A stretch of 13,394 nt of DNA from Clostridia bacterium (GTDB taxonomy: Bacteria; Bacillota; Clostridia; Oscillospirales; Acutalibacteraceae): positions 1 to 13,394 of the forward strand of contig JAFQKZ010000015.1 of assembly GCA_017414725.1 (NCBI GenBank). Direction: 5' to 3'. Positions 1-7,165 of the stretch are shown piece after piece; within the stretch, counting starts at the first letter, position 1; each line of letters opens with the position of its first letter. The notes under the pieces are model-generated. The model saw only the letters and a list, made by a program, of their open reading frames with translations, did no database searches and was not told where the DNA came from. Both the position numbers and the translations under genes were made by a program.

Positions 1-62
1 CTTCACGCGCTGCAGCCATCCGAGTCCTTCGGTGCCGATGCCTTCGAAGCCACCGGGCTTGG
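1..62 (-). other. Foreign fragment of a DAHP synthase gene at a chimeric contig end
   Basis: Read on the minus strand, this stretch is open and encodes KPGGFEGIGTEGLGWLQRVK. This resembles the KPGGFEG-type active-site region of Bacteroidota DAHP synthase (the KDSA-like type, often fused to chorismate mutase). It is about 60 percent G+C, while the DNA that follows is extremely AT-rich, and the change occurs within a few bases at about 61-63. The reading frame has no start and meets a stop just beyond the junction. The expected continuation of the host operon (the L7Ae-like gene and infB after rnpM) is absent. The simplest explanation is an assembly or library chimera between two gut organisms. 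The family assignment is from memory of the motif and is moderately sure; the composition break is plain. Confidence 0.6.
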
Positions 63-110
63 AAAAGTAAATTTCGTGATTTTTTAGCTAATCCCAAAAA
101 TAATAAGAAT

Positions 111-782
111 TTATTCTTTGACTTGTTCGGTGTTTTGTTCAGAATTTGATTCTGAGTTATTATTTTTTGATTTTTTAGATTCTCGCTCGAGCATAGCGTA
201 ATATTTTTTACTGAACTCAAGCATTTCTGCTCTTGCTTCTTCAGCTTGTCGGGCTTTGATTTTAGCTCGTTCTTTGCTTGCCAAATACTGATAGTATCCG
301 AGTCTGTCAAGTTCTTCAAATTTCCCCTCTTCTACCAATTTATTTATAAATAACTCAACGTTGTTATTTAATTTAGCTATTTCTGCTCGTACAGCTTCAT
401 ATTTTTGTTCTGACTCACGTGCCATTTCTTCAAGCTGCTCGTAAGTACCCGGAGCCATAGGTTGTGTAAAAGATCTTTCGAATCTTTTGTATTTTTTTGC
501 TTTTAAAACACACGCCACAGATTTACAAACATATGTTCCGCGTCCGATTTTAGGCAAAGCTCCGTCTTGTATTTTTAACTCCATACACTTGACGCCGTTT
601 TTTCTCGGCGGCCTTACAATAGCAAGCATTTCAGTTTTAGGTCTGTGCGCTCCACACGCAATACACCTACGAATATTAATAATCTTCGGTACACTATTAT
701 TTTTTGCTTTTCTGGTTCTTTTAGGCTTTTTTTCTTGAGTACTGTTTTCAGTATTATTTTGAGTGTTATTATTTTCTTCCAT
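111..782 (-). CDS. rnpM: RnpM (YlxR family) RNA-binding protein with long C-terminal coiled-coil extension
   Basis: The YlxR fold lies at about residues 36-105: RRCIACG with C40 and C43, then GRGTYVC with C86 and C91, then a basic AKKYKRFERSF helix. The family is an RNA-binding partner of RNase P in Bacillus subtilis and sits between nusA and infB in Bacillota. Usual YlxR proteins are about 90-100 residues. This one has 223, with an Asn/Glu-rich and then Lys/Arg-rich N-terminal tail of about 35 residues and about 115 extra C-terminal residues rich in Glu, Lys, Arg and Ala that look like a long charged coiled coil. The ATG at 780-782 follows a GAGAAG-like Shine-Dalgarno. The gene is third in the rimP-nusA operon, 40 bases after nusA. 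The two Cys pairs could bind a metal, but that is inference. Confidence 0.85.
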   Translation of the reverse strand: MEENNNTQNNTENSTQEKKPKRTRKAKNNSVPKIINIRRCIACGAHRPKTEMLAIVRPPRKNGVKCMELKIQDGALPKIGRGTYVCKSVACVLKAKKYKRFERSFTQPMAPGTYEQLEEMARESEQKYEAVRAEIAKLNNNVELFINKLVEEGKFEELDRLGYYQYLASKERAKIKARQAEEARAEMLEFSKKYYAMLERESKKSKNNNSESNSEQNTEQVKE

Positions 783-822
783 AACTTCTCTGTTCTTTCA
801 TGTATATTTTTATATTTTAATT

Positions 823-1872
823 TTATTTATTTGCAAGCTCTGTGTCAGACTTAATATCTATACGATACTCAGTTAATATAGAAGCAAGTCTGGCGTTTTG
901 TCCTTTTAGTCCTATAGCCAAAGAAAGTTGATTCTCCGGAACGTATGCTATACATGCTTTTTCCTGAGTTCTGTCATATTCGACTTTAGTTACTTTTGCG
1001 GGTGCCAGAGCGTTTGAAACAAATTCCAAAACCCTGTCATTAAATTCTATCAATTCGACTTTCTCAGATCCCAGCTCTTGCAAAATCGCACTTATTCTAC
1101 GACCTTGAGTTCCAATACATGAACCTACCGGATCAACATTGGGATTACGACTCATAACAGCTATTTTTGTTCTCAGCCCAGCGTCACGTGCCACAGCTTT
1201 AATATCTACGGTACCGTCATGGATTTCAGGAACTTCGTTTTCTATTAATTTTGCAACAAATCTCGGATGCGATCTCGAAACTAATATTCTTGGGCCTTTC
1301 TCAGTAACTATTACATCTGAAATATATACTTTTATTTTTGAGTTTTCTTTTACGTTACTTAAACCCAGTTGTTCATTTACAGGTAAAGTAGTTTCGGCTT
1401 TGCCTATTTTCAAAATAAACGTACCGGTATTCCTGTCGATTCTGTCAACAAGAGCTATTACTATACTGTCTTTTTTAGATTCAAACTCTTCAGCAATTTG
1501 ATTTTTTTCTCCGTCTTTTATGCCCTGTCTGATTATATTTCTGGCAGTCTGTGCGGCAATATGCCCAAATTGTTTCGTATTTAATAATACTCCTATTTGT
1601 TCGCCTACTTGAACGTCTTTTTTTAACTCAAGAGCTTCTTTCAGACTTATTTCTTTGTACGGATCTTCAACGTCGTCTACTACGGTTTTTAATAAACTTA
1701 CGTCAAAAGTACCTGCTTCTTCATCAATATTTATAGTAACATCTTCGTTACCGCCATAGTTATTTTTACACGCCGTGACTATAGCTTTATTAATTTTTTC
1801 AAGCATAAAGTCCATTGATATTCCGCGTTCTTTTTCAAGTGCTCTCAGCGCTTCAAAAATTTCAATATTCAT
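823..1872 (-). CDS. nusA: Transcription termination/antitermination factor NusA
   Basis: NusA binds RNA polymerase and nascent RNA and modulates pausing, termination and antitermination. The 349 residues read as an N-terminal polymerase-binding domain (about 1-130), an S1 domain (about 135-200), KH1 with the GTQG loop at 254-257 inside DPVGSCIGTQGRRI, and KH2 with GLKG at 321-324. The protein ends soon after KH2, as in other Bacillota, without the acidic repeats of proteobacterial NusA. It follows rimP by 21 bases and precedes rnpM by 40. The only good Shine-Dalgarno (AAAAGGAG) is 15 bases from the ATG, which is long. No other initiator fits the family's usual MN-E-LEALE-LEKE start better, so this ATG is kept. 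Confidence 0.97.
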   Translation of the reverse strand: MNIEIFEALRALEKERGISMDFMLEKINKAIVTACKNNYGGNEDVTINIDEEAGTFDVSLLKTVVDDVEDPYKEISLKEALELKKDVQVGEQIGVLLNTKQFGHIAAQTARNIIRQGIKDGEKNQIAEEFESKKDSIVIALVDRIDRNTGTFILKIGKAETTLPVNEQLGLSNVKENSKIKVYISDVIVTEKGPRILVSRSHPRFVAKLIENEVPEIHDGTVDIKAVARDAGLRTKIAVMSRNPNVDPVGSCIGTQGRRISAILQELGSEKVELIEFNDRVLEFVSNALAPAKVTKVEYDRTQEKACIAYVPENQLSLAIGLKGQNARLASILTEYRIDIKSDTELANK

Positions 1873-1893
1873 AATTTTTTCGTAAAACTCCTT

Positions 1894-2358
1894 TTAATTA
1901 CTAAAATTATTATTTAAATTAATATGAGCTATGTTTTTTCTGGGTATACTTTTGATTTCAGAATTATTTAATATATTTATATTTAAATTATCAAAAGAAA
2001 CTAATTCCCCGGATATATTTTTTATATTATTTTCCGGTCTTATTAATTTTATATTAATATTATGATTTGTATATTTTTCCAAGTGTTCATCTGTAGATAA
2101 TTCACGGTCTATCCCCGGAGAACATACTTCAAGACAATATGACTGTTCTATTATGTCTGCTTCGTCCAATAAATTATCTATAGATCTACTTACTTTCTCA
2201 CAGTCTTCTATACAAATATTTTGATTATCCTGTCTTTCTATAAATATTCTTAAATACCAATTTGGGCCCTCTTTCAGAAATTTGATATCCCAAATATTAT
2301 ATTCTAACTCTTGTACTGTAGAATTAATCAGATCATAAATTTTTTGTGATATATTTAT
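1894..2358 (-). CDS. rimP: Ribosome maturation factor RimP, apparent AUA start
   Basis: RimP helps assemble the 30S subunit. The frame runs without a stop from the leader to the TAA at 1894-1896 and matches RimP along its length: an N-terminal alpha/beta domain with KEGPNWYLRIFIER, then CEKVSRSIDNLLDE, then LEVCSPGIDREL, then a short SH3-like domain ending in KNIAHINL. From the ATA at 2356-2358 it is 154 residues, the usual size. There is no in-frame ATG, GTG or TTG between the upstream TAG and the TTG at 2167-2169, and that TTG would remove most of the N-terminal domain. A strong AGGAGG (2368-2373) lies 9 bases from the ATA; an ATT at 2362-2364 is only 3 bases away. AUA, less likely AUU, is therefore the best start, or one base is misread. 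It is the first gene of the operon. Confidence 0.85.
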   Translation of the reverse strand: MNISQKIYDLINSTVQELEYNIWDIKFLKEGPNWYLRIFIERQDNQNICIEDCEKVSRSIDNLLDEADIIEQSYCLEVCSPGIDRELSTDEHLEKYTNHNINIKLIRPENNIKNISGELVSFDNLNINILNNSEIKSIPRKNIAHINLNNNFSN

Positions 2359-2405
2359 TTTAATTTTCCTCCTATATATATTAATTTTAATATTTATAAT
2401 AATTA

Positions 2406-2427
2406 AAGAGCGGGAACTCCCACTCTT
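2406..2427 (-). promoter_or_regulatory. Hairpin in the rimP leader RNA
   Basis: On the minus strand, AAGAGTGGG and CCCGCTCTT form a 9-bp stem around an AGTT loop. One pair is U-G on this strand but would be C-A on the plus strand, which supports minus-strand transcription. It is downstream of the rimP promoter and about 33 bases before the rimP Shine-Dalgarno. An AAGAGTGGG-type hairpin ahead of rimP is, as far as I recall, common in Bacillota. Only three U residues follow, so it is a poor terminator; autoregulation or RNA stability is more likely, by inference. Confidence 0.6.
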
Positions 2428-2459
2428 ACAATCACTCTATTTTTTTATACTACTCTAAT

Positions 2460-2487
2460 ATTTTATCATGATATATATAAAAGTCAA
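2460..2487 (-). promoter_or_regulatory. Sigma-A-type promoter for rimP-nusA-rnpM
   Basis: On the minus strand, TTGACT (2482-2487) and TAAAAT (2460-2465) are separated by 16 bases. Transcription would begin near 2453, ahead of the leader hairpin. The promoter lies immediately after the last phage gene (stop at 2498-2500), so the housekeeping operon can be expressed independently of the phage operon. No terminator is seen between the two, so read-through from the phage genes remains possible. Confidence 0.55.
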
Positions 2488-2497
2488 TAGAAAAAAA

Positions 2498-2941
2498 TTA
2501 ATTAATTATAAATTTATTTCTGATTTTTTTGTACTTTTTGTACAAATTATTTATGCAAATTTTTTTTAATTTCTCGAAAACATCTCTCATTTTGAAATTA
2601 TAAAAATTTGTTCTGTTCTGTAATTTTATATATTTTTTGTAAATATATTTTAATTCCCACGGCGTTAAATTCTTGAGCACTACAATCGGACTGTAAAATA
2701 TTTTTTTGTCTATATTATTATAATTATTATATAAACAAAAATATGCTAAACATGCTTGTTCTACGGCACTATCTGAAAATTTTGTGTATAATTTTTTTGC
2801 TTTCAAATAATTATTTAATTTATTGTACTCGTTTAAAAATAATATAAATTCATACGCAGAAAGAAGTTTTATGTTAAATATTCTACCTGATATGTTTATG
2901 CTCTCAGAAAAATTATTATTGAAATTAATAATTTTATGCAT
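2498..2941 (-). CDS. Small phage protein, possibly tail-assembly-chaperone-like
   Basis: This 147-residue Lys/Asn/Tyr-rich protein has no motif I can name firmly. The pattern of its middle (EQACLAYFCLY, then a PIVVLKNLTPWELKYIYKKY block) recalls clostridial phage tail-assembly chaperones, which share an ACLLA, then PVF, then VL-LTPEEI arrangement. That resemblance is from memory and weak. The ATG at 2939-2941 has GGAG 6 bases upstream, so it looks translated. It is the last gene of the phage operon, 40 bases after the head-closure gene. If it is a tail chaperone, the tail tube and sheath genes that normally come between are missing, which would mark an internal deletion. No membrane segment or signal peptide is visible. 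Confidence 0.45.
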   Translation of the reverse strand: MHKIINFNNNFSESINISGRIFNIKLLSAYEFILFLNEYNKLNNYLKAKKLYTKFSDSAVEQACLAYFCLYNNYNNIDKKIFYSPIVVLKNLTPWELKYIYKKYIKLQNRTNFYNFKMRDVFEKLKKICINNLYKKYKKIRNKFIIN

Positions 2942-2981
2942 ATTTTTCTCCAGTTTTATTTAATTTAATATTTTTAATTTA

Positions 2982-3311
2982 TTATATTTTCTCAAGTACA
3001 CCTCTTTCGTATACTATTTCATTAGATAAATATACGGGCTCTATTTTTTTGATTACGTAACTATCTGTGCTTGTCTTTATAATTATATTATCGAAATTTT
3101 TTATTTTATTACTCAAGTCACTTTCTGAAATGCCTATGTATAAATATTGTTCTGTGATATTGTCAAGATCTTGATAATCGCCGTACAAATTACTTTGCAA
3201 ATCAGATCTCAAAGCTTGTATAACAGCACGAGTTTGTAAACTATTATTATTATGTATTATTTCTATATCTTGACCGTAATCTGAAATTATTTTTTTAGTG
3301 TTAATAATCAT
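2982..3311 (-). CDS. Phage head-closure protein (XkdH/gp10-like)
   Basis: This 109-residue protein is probably the ring that seals the portal-adaptor complex after DNA packaging. Visible features fit the small beta-rich head-closure proteins of clostridial PBSX-like phages: GQDIEI at the N terminus, RAVIQALR, QYLYIGI, then IIIKTSTDSYVIKKIEPVYLSNEIVYERGVLE, matching the family layout of a beta sandwich ending in a 'PVYLG' strand. It has no catalytic residues to check. Its ATG overlaps the stop of the adaptor gene (ATGA at 3308-3311), which indicates translational coupling. Position after the capsid protein and adaptor supports the call more than the sequence does. Confidence 0.55.
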   Translation of the reverse strand: MIINTKKIISDYGQDIEIIHNNNSLQTRAVIQALRSDLQSNLYGDYQDLDNITEQYLYIGISESDLSNKIKNFDNIIIKTSTDSYVIKKIEPVYLSNEIVYERGVLEKI

Positions 3312-3679
3312 GACGAAACTATTCTTTCAAATACAAAATTATTGTCTTTTAACAAGTCATATATAGAATTTTTAGCTTCTTGCCAGACTTTATATGCTAT
3401 TTTTACGTTCTCAGATGAATTTGTTTTGATTCTTAATTCGCCTGCACTAAAAGATTCCATGCCCGCTCCGGAAGCTCTATATAAACTATATTTATAAAAC
3501 GAAAGACCTGCTGCTGCGGCTTCTAATCTTCTTGAGTTTAATTCTTGATCTATATTTTCTCTTAAATTACTTTCTATTTCTGATATACTGTCTTCACATA
3601 TTTCTATCCATGGAGTAACTTCGTCTGCAGATAAATTGGCTATTAACGCAAATCTATCCAAAACTTCCTGTAATACCAA
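3308..3679 (-). CDS. Phage head-tail adaptor (gp6-like connector)
   Basis: The protein is 123 residues from the TTG at 3677-3679. The frame is open to an ATG at 3737-3739 (143 residues), but that ATG has no Shine-Dalgarno, while the TTG has AGGAGGT 6 bases upstream, so the TTG is preferred. It is mostly helical: VLQEVLDRFALIANLSADEVTPWIEICEDSISEIE, then an Ala-rich helix, then a final helix EAKNSIYDLL, the layout of gp6-type adaptors that dock a dodecameric ring under the portal. The gene follows the major capsid protein and is translationally coupled to the next gene. Family membership is judged from helical pattern and position. Confidence 0.6.
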   Translation of the reverse strand: MVLQEVLDRFALIANLSADEVTPWIEICEDSISEIESNLRENIDQELNSRRLEAAAAGLSFYKYSLYRASGAGMESFSAGELRIKTNSSENVKIAYKVWQEAKNSIYDLLKDNNFVFERIVSS

Positions 3680-3779
3680 TAATATACCTCCTAATTTTAT
3701 ATTTTTAATAATTTTATATTTGCCCTCTATAAATTTCATAAATATTTATAAAGGGCGTTAGTTTTATATTAAAATATTA

Positions 3780-4799
3780 TTAAATACTGTAGTCTAGGAC
3801 TTTTACTGAATTTCTGTATATTCTGGAAAATCCGGTAGTCATAGTTATAGTCGCCTGCTCAAGCTGCTTGTCTATAACTTTGTCGTATTCTATTACAATA
3901 TCCCCGGACTGGATCATCTGTAAAGCAAAGTTTTTGTCTACGCCGATAATATTATAATCACTTACGTTTTCGCAAACTATTAATTTTGCACCCATGGGAG
4001 TAATAATATTTCCGGTTCCTTGGAAATCTAATCCTGCCGTTGCATCGCGCATTTCTTCCAGAGACAAAATATCATTTATAGTTTTGCTTGAAGCTAACAT
4101 AATATTTAATTTATACGGATTTAATTCTTTCCATAATTGTAGCAAGTGCGAATATTGTAATTTCGGAGCGCTTGGAGTAGTCGCGTATTCTGCTTCTATT
4201 ACGTCTGCAGCAGTAAACTCATCGCTTCCAAGTAATACTTCAAGTGCATCATTAAGCTGTTCTCTTGCTATGTCCATACCTATTTGTTTCAGCACGACTG
4301 CTATTACATCTAGATTTTGATATCTCAACGCTTCATACGAACTCGAAAGCATTCTTCCGTGTTTAATCATATTTACCAGTTCTGTTCTTTTGCGTACATC
4401 TACACGTCTGATACTTTCGCCCTCAGGAATATCATATCTGTTAAGTGCTTCTATAGTAGCAGATATAGATCTGTAGTCTCCGCCGGGTATTTTTGTCGTA
4501 GCAGCTACTATCGAATCTAAAATATCATAAGTTTTTATGCCCTGTTTAATCGCACGTGTCAAAAACTCTGGAAATAATACTGCCGAATCAGGTGTGCAGA
4601 AAAATTTTTCTACTGTGTCACAGCCGGGACCGCTTACTTTAATATCAAATCTTTTTAGCTGTCTTTGATATGCATCTAGATTCTCAAAACTCGTATTTTT
4701 ATAATTTTCTGACGGATCAAGTTCTTCAAGTACTTCTGTAAAACTCTTATTAGATACGTTATACATGCTTTTTTCTAATTTTAAATTATCGCAAAACAT
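3780..4799 (-). CDS. Phage major capsid protein (HK97 fold)
   Basis: This 339-residue protein forms the icosahedral shell. It starts FCDNLKLEKSMYNVSNKSF and carries FTEVLEELDPSENY, YQRQLKRFDIKVSGPG, SAVLFPEFLTRAIKQG, GRMLSSSYEALRYQNLD, LDFQGTGNIITPMGAKLIV and GDIVIEYDKVIDKQLEQA. This is the layout of the capsid proteins common in clostridial prophages. Conservation runs along the whole length, with no gap, stop or frameshift. The ATG at 4797-4799 has GGAGG 10-11 bases upstream. There is no long N-terminal delta domain; scaffolding is supplied by the preceding gene. Codon use is as AT-rich as in the host genes, which suggests long residence in this genome or a phage adapted to it. Confidence 0.93.
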   Translation of the reverse strand: MFCDNLKLEKSMYNVSNKSFTEVLEELDPSENYKNTSFENLDAYQRQLKRFDIKVSGPGCDTVEKFFCTPDSAVLFPEFLTRAIKQGIKTYDILDSIVAATTKIPGGDYRSISATIEALNRYDIPEGESIRRVDVRKRTELVNMIKHGRMLSSSYEALRYQNLDVIAVVLKQIGMDIAREQLNDALEVLLGSDEFTAADVIEAEYATTPSAPKLQYSHLLQLWKELNPYKLNIMLASSKTINDILSLEEMRDATAGLDFQGTGNIITPMGAKLIVCENVSDYNIIGVDKNFALQMIQSGDIVIEYDKVIDKQLEQATITMTTGFSRIYRNSVKVLDYSI

Positions 4800-4860
4800 T
4801 AAATTTTTTCCTCCACTAATATTTTTTATTTTTATTTTTTGTTATATTTTATATTTGAAT

Positions 4861-5202
4861 TTATATTTGAAATTGTATATTTTTAGTTTCTGGGGATTCT
4901 GTTTTTTCTAGATTATTTATGTGATTAAATTGTGGTTTTGCTGGAACCATTTTAGCTAATCTGGATCTAAACGAATCCCTAAAAGATTTTAGTTCTTCTA
5001 TAGACAATTTTTCTGTGACACTTTTCATAGTCATTAAATTAATATCAGGCTGAATTATAGAAGACAATTTAATAACTTCGTTTTTTAGTTCTTCATAATA
5101 AACTTGTCCGATTTCTGCTTTTTCTTTTAAAGATTTTATAAACTCAAAAATTTCGTGAGTATTATTTTTGTTTTTGTTTACAAAATCTTTTATCTCGTCC
5201 AT
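4861..5202 (-). CDS. Nested in-frame scaffold protein (internal start)
   Basis: Inside the protease gene, in the same frame, a near-perfect AAAGGAGGTG (5211-5220) precedes the ATG at 5200-5202 by 8 bases. It is the strongest Shine-Dalgarno in the phage cluster. Starting here gives 113 residues (MDEIKDFVNKNKN onward) that are charged and helical (FIKSLKEKAEIGQVYYEELK), ending in a Pro/Asn-rich tail, as expected of a capsid scaffold. The same arrangement is known in lambda, where Nu3 is made from an internal start in gene C. Both a full-length protease-scaffold and a separate scaffold are therefore likely made. The start signal is seen directly; the function is inferred. Confidence 0.7.
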   Translation of the reverse strand: MDEIKDFVNKNKNNTHEIFEFIKSLKEKAEIGQVYYEELKNEVIKLSSIIQPDINLMTMKSVTEKLSIEELKSFRDSFRSRLAKMVPAKPQFNHINNLEKTESPETKNIQFQI

Positions 5203-5877
5203 ATTTCTTTCACCTCCTTTCAAATTATTAAAATTATTATTATTAAAATTTTTAATCACACCTGCTTCTCTCTGTGCAGGAACTGCTACGAAAGACCATT
5301 CGTACGCATCTACGGGATTATCAAGTATTACATGACATACTTGATCTTTGTATTTTTGGCCCTTTATATGTACACAGTCTCCGGATTTTATATTTTTGTT
5401 ACATATAGAACATGTCATTTTTTCTATAGAACAACCAACGCTGACTTCTTTTTTTATTCCAGAATCTATTTCGAGAATTATATTTTCGTTCTTAGAACAC
5501 CTGGGCATATAAGCTTTCGCTATTAATCTTTTATAATCTTGATTTATACAGTTTTTTCTGTTTGGTACGCTTTCAACTTTGCACTCGAATATTCTTGCTG
5601 TTTGATTATTACTACTGGGTTTGTGATCCAGAATTCCTGTTTTGCCGACATATAATTTCTCGAGTTTGTGCAAAGAATTATCTGTAAATCTCTCGTATTC
5701 CCTGTCTATGTCATTGTCACATAATATTAACGAAAATACGTAAATTTCATCTGCATTAAATTTTCTTCTGGTTAGTTTATTAATTAATTCTAAATCCCGT
5801 TCGCTTACAGTACTTTGAGTCTTGTTCTGAACAGAACTTAAATTATTATTTTTTAGAATATATCCGTCTTTTGTCAT
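4861..5877 (-). CDS. Phage prohead protease fused in frame to a scaffold domain
   Basis: The 338-residue protein has an N-terminal protease region (about 33-205) with ADEIYVFSLILCDNDIDREYERF, VGKTGILDHKP (H85), KKEVSVGCS (S146 and S150) and AYEWSFVAVPAQREAGV. H85 and S146 are the likely catalytic pair by analogy with HK97-type prohead proteases. A small Cys/His cluster (C156, C159, C168, H170, C181, H182) could bind a metal. After an Asn-rich linker (210-218) comes a charged helical scaffold region from residue 226. The protease would mature the shell by cutting scaffold and capsid proteins. The ATG at 5875-5877 has an AGGGGGAA purine tract about 8 bases upstream. The gene lies between portal and capsid, the normal order. 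Confidence 0.85.
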   Translation of the reverse strand: MTKDGYILKNNNLSSVQNKTQSTVSERDLELINKLTRRKFNADEIYVFSLILCDNDIDREYERFTDNSLHKLEKLYVGKTGILDHKPSSNNQTARIFECKVESVPNRKNCINQDYKRLIAKAYMPRCSKNENIILEIDSGIKKEVSVGCSIEKMTCSICNKNIKSGDCVHIKGQKYKDQVCHVILDNPVDAYEWSFVAVPAQREAGVIKNFNNNNFNNLKGGERNMDEIKDFVNKNKNNTHEIFEFIKSLKEKAEIGQVYYEELKNEVIKLSSIIQPDINLMTMKSVTEKLSIEELKSFRDSFRSRLAKMVPAKPQFNHINNLEKTESPETKNIQFQI

Positions 5878-5919
5878 GTTTTTATTCCCCCTGTAATATA
5901 TAATTTTTATTTTTTAAAT

Positions 5920-7113
5920 TTATTTTAAATATTCTTGATTTTCCAAACGCTTTTCGATTTCGTGTGCTTTAGCGTTTATAAATCTCGAATTTGCACTCTG
6001 TAACTGATCTTTTAAGTCTATTTTCTCCCAGACAATTTCGTAATTACTTTGATAATTATTTAGTCTCAAGTACATATCACAGATTTTTTTAATTATCGGA
6101 TTTAATAATCTTCTGTATGACTCAAGCTCACTTGATAAAATCTCAGACTGTTGACTCGACATAGTTTCTGTCGTGGACCAGCTTAGACCTAACAAAAACG
6201 GCGGTATAGATAATTTACTTACTATCTGTTCGAGCATTTGTCTTACCGGAACTTGACTTTCTAATATTTGATTATCCGCACCGATGACTTTTACTTGAAC
6301 GTCTCCTATAGCTATAAAGTCACTCGGGTGTTTGCTATCACTCATAGCTTTGCTCCACTCTGATGCTATTTGTGACGCTCGTTCTTTTGAATATATTTTT
6401 TCTCCGTTGGAATCGCCGGGTTTATATGTAACCGCAAATCTGATATTTCCTATTCTTTCCCAGTTCACGCCTATACTGTGAAAAATTTTCAGTAAAATAT
6501 TACTTACAAACGGTAGACCTTTCATTATAGAATTTCCGTATATATTTCCGGGTTCGGGATTCAAAGAAGATATTAATACCAACTCAGGATACTTAACAGG
6601 CTCAAAATCATAATTATTATTATTCTATTTTTTTCTTAGTACCAATAAATCCAGCGGACTGTTTTTTGTAGTTAATACTACGTCTGATAAACAGGCGTTA
6701 TACAAAGCTTGTATAGAATTATTTTCAGGATTTATTACTATTTCTCCTACAGCAGTACCATAAGTTAATAATTGATTTAAATGAGATAATATAAAACTAT
6801 TTGCTCCGCGCTCGCAAGAATTTACTTGGACATTATCAATAAATTTATTAAGTGAATATTCTAATTCTAAATTATCAGACTTGATTTTAAATTCGCCTGT
6901 CAAACGTATAATTTTCGAAATTGCTGCGTCTATAATCGGTACAGCTTCTCGTAACGCTCTGTATAATTTTATTTCCGGAACTGTTAATGGCTTGTACTTT
7001 TGTATCTCGTCAAACGGATGCCCAGAATTATTATTTATACTCGAGCATGTCTGTACAGCAAGATCTGAGATTTTTAAATTTTTTGATTTTTTTGTCTTCA
7101 AAAAATCTAACAT
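5920..7113 (-). CDS. Phage portal protein interrupted by one in-frame TAG
   Basis: One continuous frame of 397 codons encodes a portal protein, broken only by a TAG at 6625-6627 (codon 163). The first part carries YKPLTVPEIKLYRALREAVPIIDAAI and LLTYGTAVGEIVI; the second carries LNPEPGNIYGNSIMKGLPFV, IGVNWERIGNIRFAVTYKPG, KVIGADNQILESQVPVRQ and SIPPFLLGLSWSTTETMSSQQ. Together they give the full clostridial prophage portal at normal length. The TAG falls in a loop between RKK and four Asn codons (AAT repeats), a position of little constraint. No Shine-Dalgarno precedes the next possible start (TTG at 6580-6582), so re-initiation is unlikely. It is either a nonsense mutant, a read-through product, or a sequencing error. 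The ATG at 7111-7113 has AAAGGAG 14 bases away, a long gap. Confidence 0.88.
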
Positions 7114-7165
7114 GCTTATGTGAATTACTCCTTTACTATTAAAATATTATTAAATATTATTAAAA

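Noticed and set aside
5155..5526. 123-residue plus-strand frame inside the protease gene
   Set aside because: Antisense to a well-supported phage gene, no start signal, no recognisable motif.
6580..6627. Programmed frameshift at the A7 run before the portal TAG
   Set aside because: Both halves are in the same frame, so a shift would not restore the protein; shifted frames meet stops at once.
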